In this document: positions 61,470 through 64,000 of the stretch, piece by piece
Position numbering within the stretch: position 1 is the stretch's first letter
Layout of the letters: each line of letters starts with the position of its first letter
Source: Paenisporosarcina quisquiliarum
GTDB taxonomy: Bacteria > Bacillota > Bacilli > Bacillales_A > Planococcaceae
Direction: 5' to 3'
Length of the DNA stretch: 64,000 nt
NCBI RefSeq assembly: GCF_027563315.1
Contig: NZ_JAMKBJ010000012.1
Coordinates: 24,726-88,725, forward strand
Program-made: the position numbers and the translations under genes
The notes under the pieces: model-generated
The model's database searches: none
What the model saw: only the letters and a program-made list of their open reading frames with translations
What the model was told of the DNA's origin: nothing

Positions 61470-61892
61470 ATGAATACACAAGTGAAAGTAAGGTTGAAAA
61501 CAACCATCCGGCAACCGAATGAAGAACCGGAAATTTATGAATTGTGGGCTCCTGGCACTTTTATTGAAAAAGGCGAGACGGCTTATTTAAAATATGTGGA
61601 AGTTCAGGAACAACAAGATGTGAAAACAACTGTGAAAATGGGTGACACCCAGGCTCTTGTTATGCGGAGTGGCGGGATTAATATGCGGCTACCTTTTTAC
61701 AAGGACGCCGAGCAGACAGGCAGTTATGAAAGTGAATTTGGCATGCTGATGGTAACAACCAATACACGAAAAATGAAATATGAAAAAAATGAACACGACG
61801 GACATTTCGTCGTTCAATATGATTTACACGTGAACGGGGATCCCGTTGGCGAATACACACTCGAATTTCATTACACGGAGGGATCGCAATGA
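61470..61892 (+). CDS. ywiB: YwiB family beta-barrel protein (DUF1934)
   Basis: 140 residues from ATG 61470, preceded by [76 protein letters not shown] and LEFHYTEG are the DUF1934 pattern, a lipocalin-like barrel. Function unknown. The stop overlaps the argS start as ATGA, so translation is coupled. The longer start at 61404 has no site. Confidence 0.9.
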   Translation: MNTQVKVRLKTTIRQPNEEPEIYELWAPGTFIEKGETAYLKYVEVQEQQDVKTTVKMGDTQALVMRSGGINMRLPFYKDAEQTGSYESEFGMLMVTTNTRKMKYEKNEHDGHFVVQYDLHVNGDPVGEYTLEFHYTEGSQ

Positions 61893-63556
61893 ACGCAGTA
61901 GAACAAGTTCAACAATCCATTAAAGAAGCGTTACAGAAAGCTATATTAAAAGCCGAATTAACTGATTCGGAAGGAATGCCAGGCATCCATTTGGAATCTC
62001 CTCGCGACAAAGCAAACGGTGATTATGCAACAAACATTGCGATGCAGCTGACGAAGCTTGCAAAAAAACCACCACGTGCGATTGCGGAAGCAATCTTGGA
62101 AAACCTTGATACGACTGGTACAGTCATCGAGAAAATCGAAATTGCCGGTCCAGGATTCATTAACATCTCAACCCGCAAAGATTATTTGGCAGACGTTGTG
62201 AAAGCTGTCTTGGAACAAGGTGCTGACTATGGCCGTTCGAACGCTGGCGCTGGTGAAAAAATTCAAGTGGAATTCGTTTCAGCAAATCCAACGGGTGATT
62301 TGCATTTAGGTCATGCCCGTGGCGCATCTGTCGGTGATTCTTTATGTAACGTATTGGATTACGCAGGGTACGACGTGTCACGTGAGTACTATATCAATGA
62401 TGCGGGTAACCAAATCAACAACTTGGCGTATTCTTTAGAAGCTCGCTATAAGCAAGCATTGGGTCAAGATACGGAAATGCCTGCAGATGGCTATCACGGT
62501 CAGGACATTATTGATATCGCTAAAGACATGGCAACTGAACATGGAGACGCATTGCTTCAGAAAACGGATGAAGAGCGTTTTGCATTCTTCCGTTCACATG
62601 GACTTAAAGTGGAACTTGCGAAGCTACAACAAGATTTAGCGGATTTCCGTGTTAAGTTTGACGAGTGGTATTCAGAAACTTCTTTATACGAAAATGGCAA
62701 GATTGAAGTCGCTTTGGATAAATTGCGTGCAAACGGTCACGTATTTGAAGAAGAAGGCGCGACTTGGTTCCGTTCGACGACATTTGGCGACGACAAAGAC
62801 CGCGTACTCATTAAAAATGACGGTTCATTTACGTACTTAATGCCTGACATTGCTTACCACGAAGACAAAATTGCACGCGGTTTTGATAAATTAATCAACA
62901 TCTGGGGAGCGGACCACCATGGTTACATCCCACGTATGAAAGCGGCTATCCAAGCACTTGGGTATGATCGCGAGACACTTGAAGTTGGCATTATTCAAAT
63001 GGTTCAATTGTACAAAGACGGCGAAAAAATGAAGATGAGCAAACGTACCGGTAAAGCCGTTACAATGCGTGAACTAGTTGAAGAAGTGGGCTTAGATGCC
63101 GTTCGTTATTTCTTCGCGATGCGTTCAGCAGATTCACATATGGACTTCGACTTGGATTTAGCAGTTTCTCAATCCAACGAAAACCCTGTGTACTACGCAC
63201 AGTATGGACACGCGCGTATCAGCTCGATCCTACGTTCAGCTGAAGAGCAAGGATTTAGTACGTCAGACGCGCAATTAAACTTACTGCAAGCTGAAAAAGA
63301 AATCGATGTTCTGAAGAAAATGGGTGACTTCCCACAAGTCGTGGCCGATGCAGCCAAAATCCGCTCACCACACCGTGTGGCGACGTACATCCAGGAACTT
63401 GCAGCAGCATTCCATAGCTTCTACAACGCAGAAAAAGTATTGGACACTTCAAACGAAGACATGACACGTGCACGTCTTGCGTTAATCACAGCTGTCCGCA
63501 CAACACTCGCCAATGCACTTCGTCTAATCGGCGTAAGCGCACCGGAAAAAATGTAA
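61889..63556 (+). CDS. argS: Arginyl-tRNA synthetase
   Basis: 555 residues of class I type. An Add-1 N-terminal domain, the HIGH-like [15 protein letters not shown] near 130, the KMSKS-like [13 protein letters not shown] near 375, and the alpha-helical anticodon-binding C-terminus ([33 protein letters not shown]). No T-box leader is visible upstream, and the gene appears to be transcribed with ywiB. Confidence 0.96.
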   Translation: MNAVEQVQQSIKEALQKAILKAELTDSEGMPGIHLESPRDKANGDYATNIAMQLTKLAKKPPRAIAEAILENLDTTGTVIEKIEIAGPGFINISTRKDYLADVVKAVLEQGADYGRSNAGAGEKIQVEFVSANPTGDLHLGHARGASVGDSLCNVLDYAGYDVSREYYINDAGNQINNLAYSLEARYKQALGQDTEMPADGYHGQDIIDIAKDMATEHGDALLQKTDEERFAFFRSHGLKVELAKLQQDLADFRVKFDEWYSETSLYENGKIEVALDKLRANGHVFEEEGATWFRSTTFGDDKDRVLIKNDGSFTYLMPDIAYHEDKIARGFDKLINIWGADHHGYIPRMKAAIQALGYDRETLEVGIIQMVQLYKDGEKMKMSKRTGKAVTMRELVEEVGLDAVRYFFAMRSADSHMDFDLDLAVSQSNENPVYYAQYGHARISSILRSAEEQGFSTSDAQLNLLQAEKEIDVLKKMGDFPQVVADAAKIRSPHRVATYIQELAAAFHSFYNAEKVLDTSNEDMTRARLALITAVRTTLANALRLIGVSAPEKM

Positions 63557-63567
63557 TTCTAATAACG

Positions 63568-63606
63568 AAAGCCATTTCACTGGAGGAACAGTGAAATGGC
63601 TTTTTT
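63568..63606 (+). terminator. Rho-independent terminator
   Basis: AAAGCCATTTCACTG pairs with CAGTGAAATGGCTTT around GAGGAA, followed by TTT. Confidence 0.93.
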
Positions 63607-63631
63607 AGTTGAAGAGAAACCCCACAGAAAC

Positions 63632-63657
63632 GTGCCAGTTGGTCAGCCAACTGGCAC
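63632..63657. repeat. Perfect 11-bp stem hairpin
   Basis: GTGCCAGTTGG pairs with CCAACTGGCAC around TCAG. No T tract follows, so it is not a simple terminator. Confidence 0.8.
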
Positions 63658-63679
63658 CAATTCAGCTTTCAAAAAGAAC

Positions 63680-63766
63680 TTTTCTCGATTTAAGTCTCAC
63701 TTTTCTTGGTATGTACTTCACTTTTCTTGATATAGACACGACTTTTCACGATATCAAGCACATGCC
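63680..63766 (+). repeat. 21-bp tandem array with core TTTTCTTGATAT
   Basis: Units at 63680 (TTTTCTCGATTT), 63701 (TTTTCTTGGTAT), 63722 (TTTTCTTGATAT) and 63743 (TTTTCACGATAT), exactly 21 bp apart. It joins directly onto the next array. Confidence 0.9.
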
Positions 63767-63875
63767 AAAAGATGCATTTACAAAGTGAACGTCGATAATT
63801 CCTACGTGAACCTCGAATTTTCCTACGTCACCGCCGATAATTCCTACGTGAACGCCAATTTTTCCTACGTCACCT
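63767..63875 (+). repeat. 21-bp tandem array, TTCCTACGT family, copy 4
   Basis: TTCCTACGT at 63799, 63820, 63841 and 63862, exactly 21 bp apart. The leader AAAAGATGC then TTACAAAGTGA at 63767 matches that at 7255. The 63607-63974 gap contains the hairpin and these two arrays and no gene. Confidence 0.9.
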
Positions 63876-63974
63876 CTTAAGCCCCCTTAAAGTTTTAGAC
63901 ACCATAAAGTAAGCGAGTTACAATATAACCAAACTTGTGAGCGGATGTTTAAATCGAATAGGAGGGGAAAGAAA

Positions 63975-64000
63975 ATGCCTAATAAGAAAATTGCCGTAGT
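63975..64000 (+). CDS. Start of a gene cut by the window edge
   Basis: AGGAGGGG lies 7 nt before ATG 63975. The first residues are MPNKKIAVV. Too short to identify; a nucleotide-binding strand is possible. Confidence 0.55.

Noticed and set aside
7255..63875. CRISPR array
   Set aside because: Units of 21 bp are contiguous, with no unique spacers of 30 bp or more and no cas genes.

Overview
The window looks like a chromosomal segment of a low-GC, endospore-forming member of the Bacillales, most likely Planococcaceae (Sporosarcina/Paenisporosarcina-like). The evidence is the sporulation and germination genes (gerQ, cwlJ, rsfA), bacillithiol and coproporphyrin-pathway genes (bshB2/yojF, hemQ), strong AGGAGG ribosome sites with many TTG/GTG starts, and gene order matching the Bacillus subtilis ywd-ywf-ywg-ywh-ywi region. 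The genus is inferred from overall protein character, not from a marker gene. I see no rRNA, tRNA, CRISPR array, prophage or known riboswitch.

Layout. 1-5.3 kb: DinB-like gene end, a small membrane/secreted gene pair, a site-2 protease, an amidase-domain gene, DegV and a PlsY-type acyltransferase. 5.3-10.5 kb: a signalling block with a 7TM-GGDEF protein and an operon of a GAF-HD-GYP protein and a class III nucleotide cyclase. 10.6-15.2 kb: DUF3307 protein, nitroreductase, M20 dipeptidase, CorC/HlyC-type transporter and an orphan ECF sigma factor. 15.5-17.0 kb: an apparently intact IS3-family element. 17.3-30 kb: PLD-like protein, ABC-F ATPase, SE1832-type small protein, glycosyltransferase-like protein, SDR protein, CPA antiporter with a nucleotide-binding tail, flavin reductase, topoisomerase III, YbaK deacylase, YczE-like protein and a P-loop ATPase. 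30-37 kb: secreted M6-like metalloprotease, then kbl and tdh (threonine to glycine) separated by two unrelated genes. 37-42 kb: YjiH-family protein, bshB2/yojF and an orphan Opp-type permease pair. 42-64 kb: pdxK, ung, ywdI, ywdK, gerQ, cwlJ, hemQ, pta, lipL, rsfA, ywfO, ywgA, ywhB, ywhD, a class A PBP, speE, speB, a GGDEF protein, ywiB and argS.

The strongest unexplained signal lies outside the genes. About a dozen gene-free intervals carry short tandem arrays with a near-exact 21-bp period (one array is 20 bp). Several unrelated core words are used. One, TTCCTACGT, occurs at four loci and keeps exact 21-bp register in each, and three of these loci share a leader. All arrays lie downstream of gene 3' ends, and none lies in a divergent promoter interval. 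Nearly every convergent interval longer than about 180 bp has one. Two helical turns are 21 bp, so the repeats may be binding arrays on one DNA face. The period also keeps a heptapeptide frame, but the fixed wobble positions argue against coding.

A second oddity is translation starts. Two genes (site-2 protease, amidase) have no ATG/GTG/TTG that preserves their conserved N-terminus and appear to begin at ATA. A third (ung) may begin at ATT. Other points are a possible untranslated RNA before the PBP gene, and a duplicated terminator flanking two dispersed palindromic repeats.
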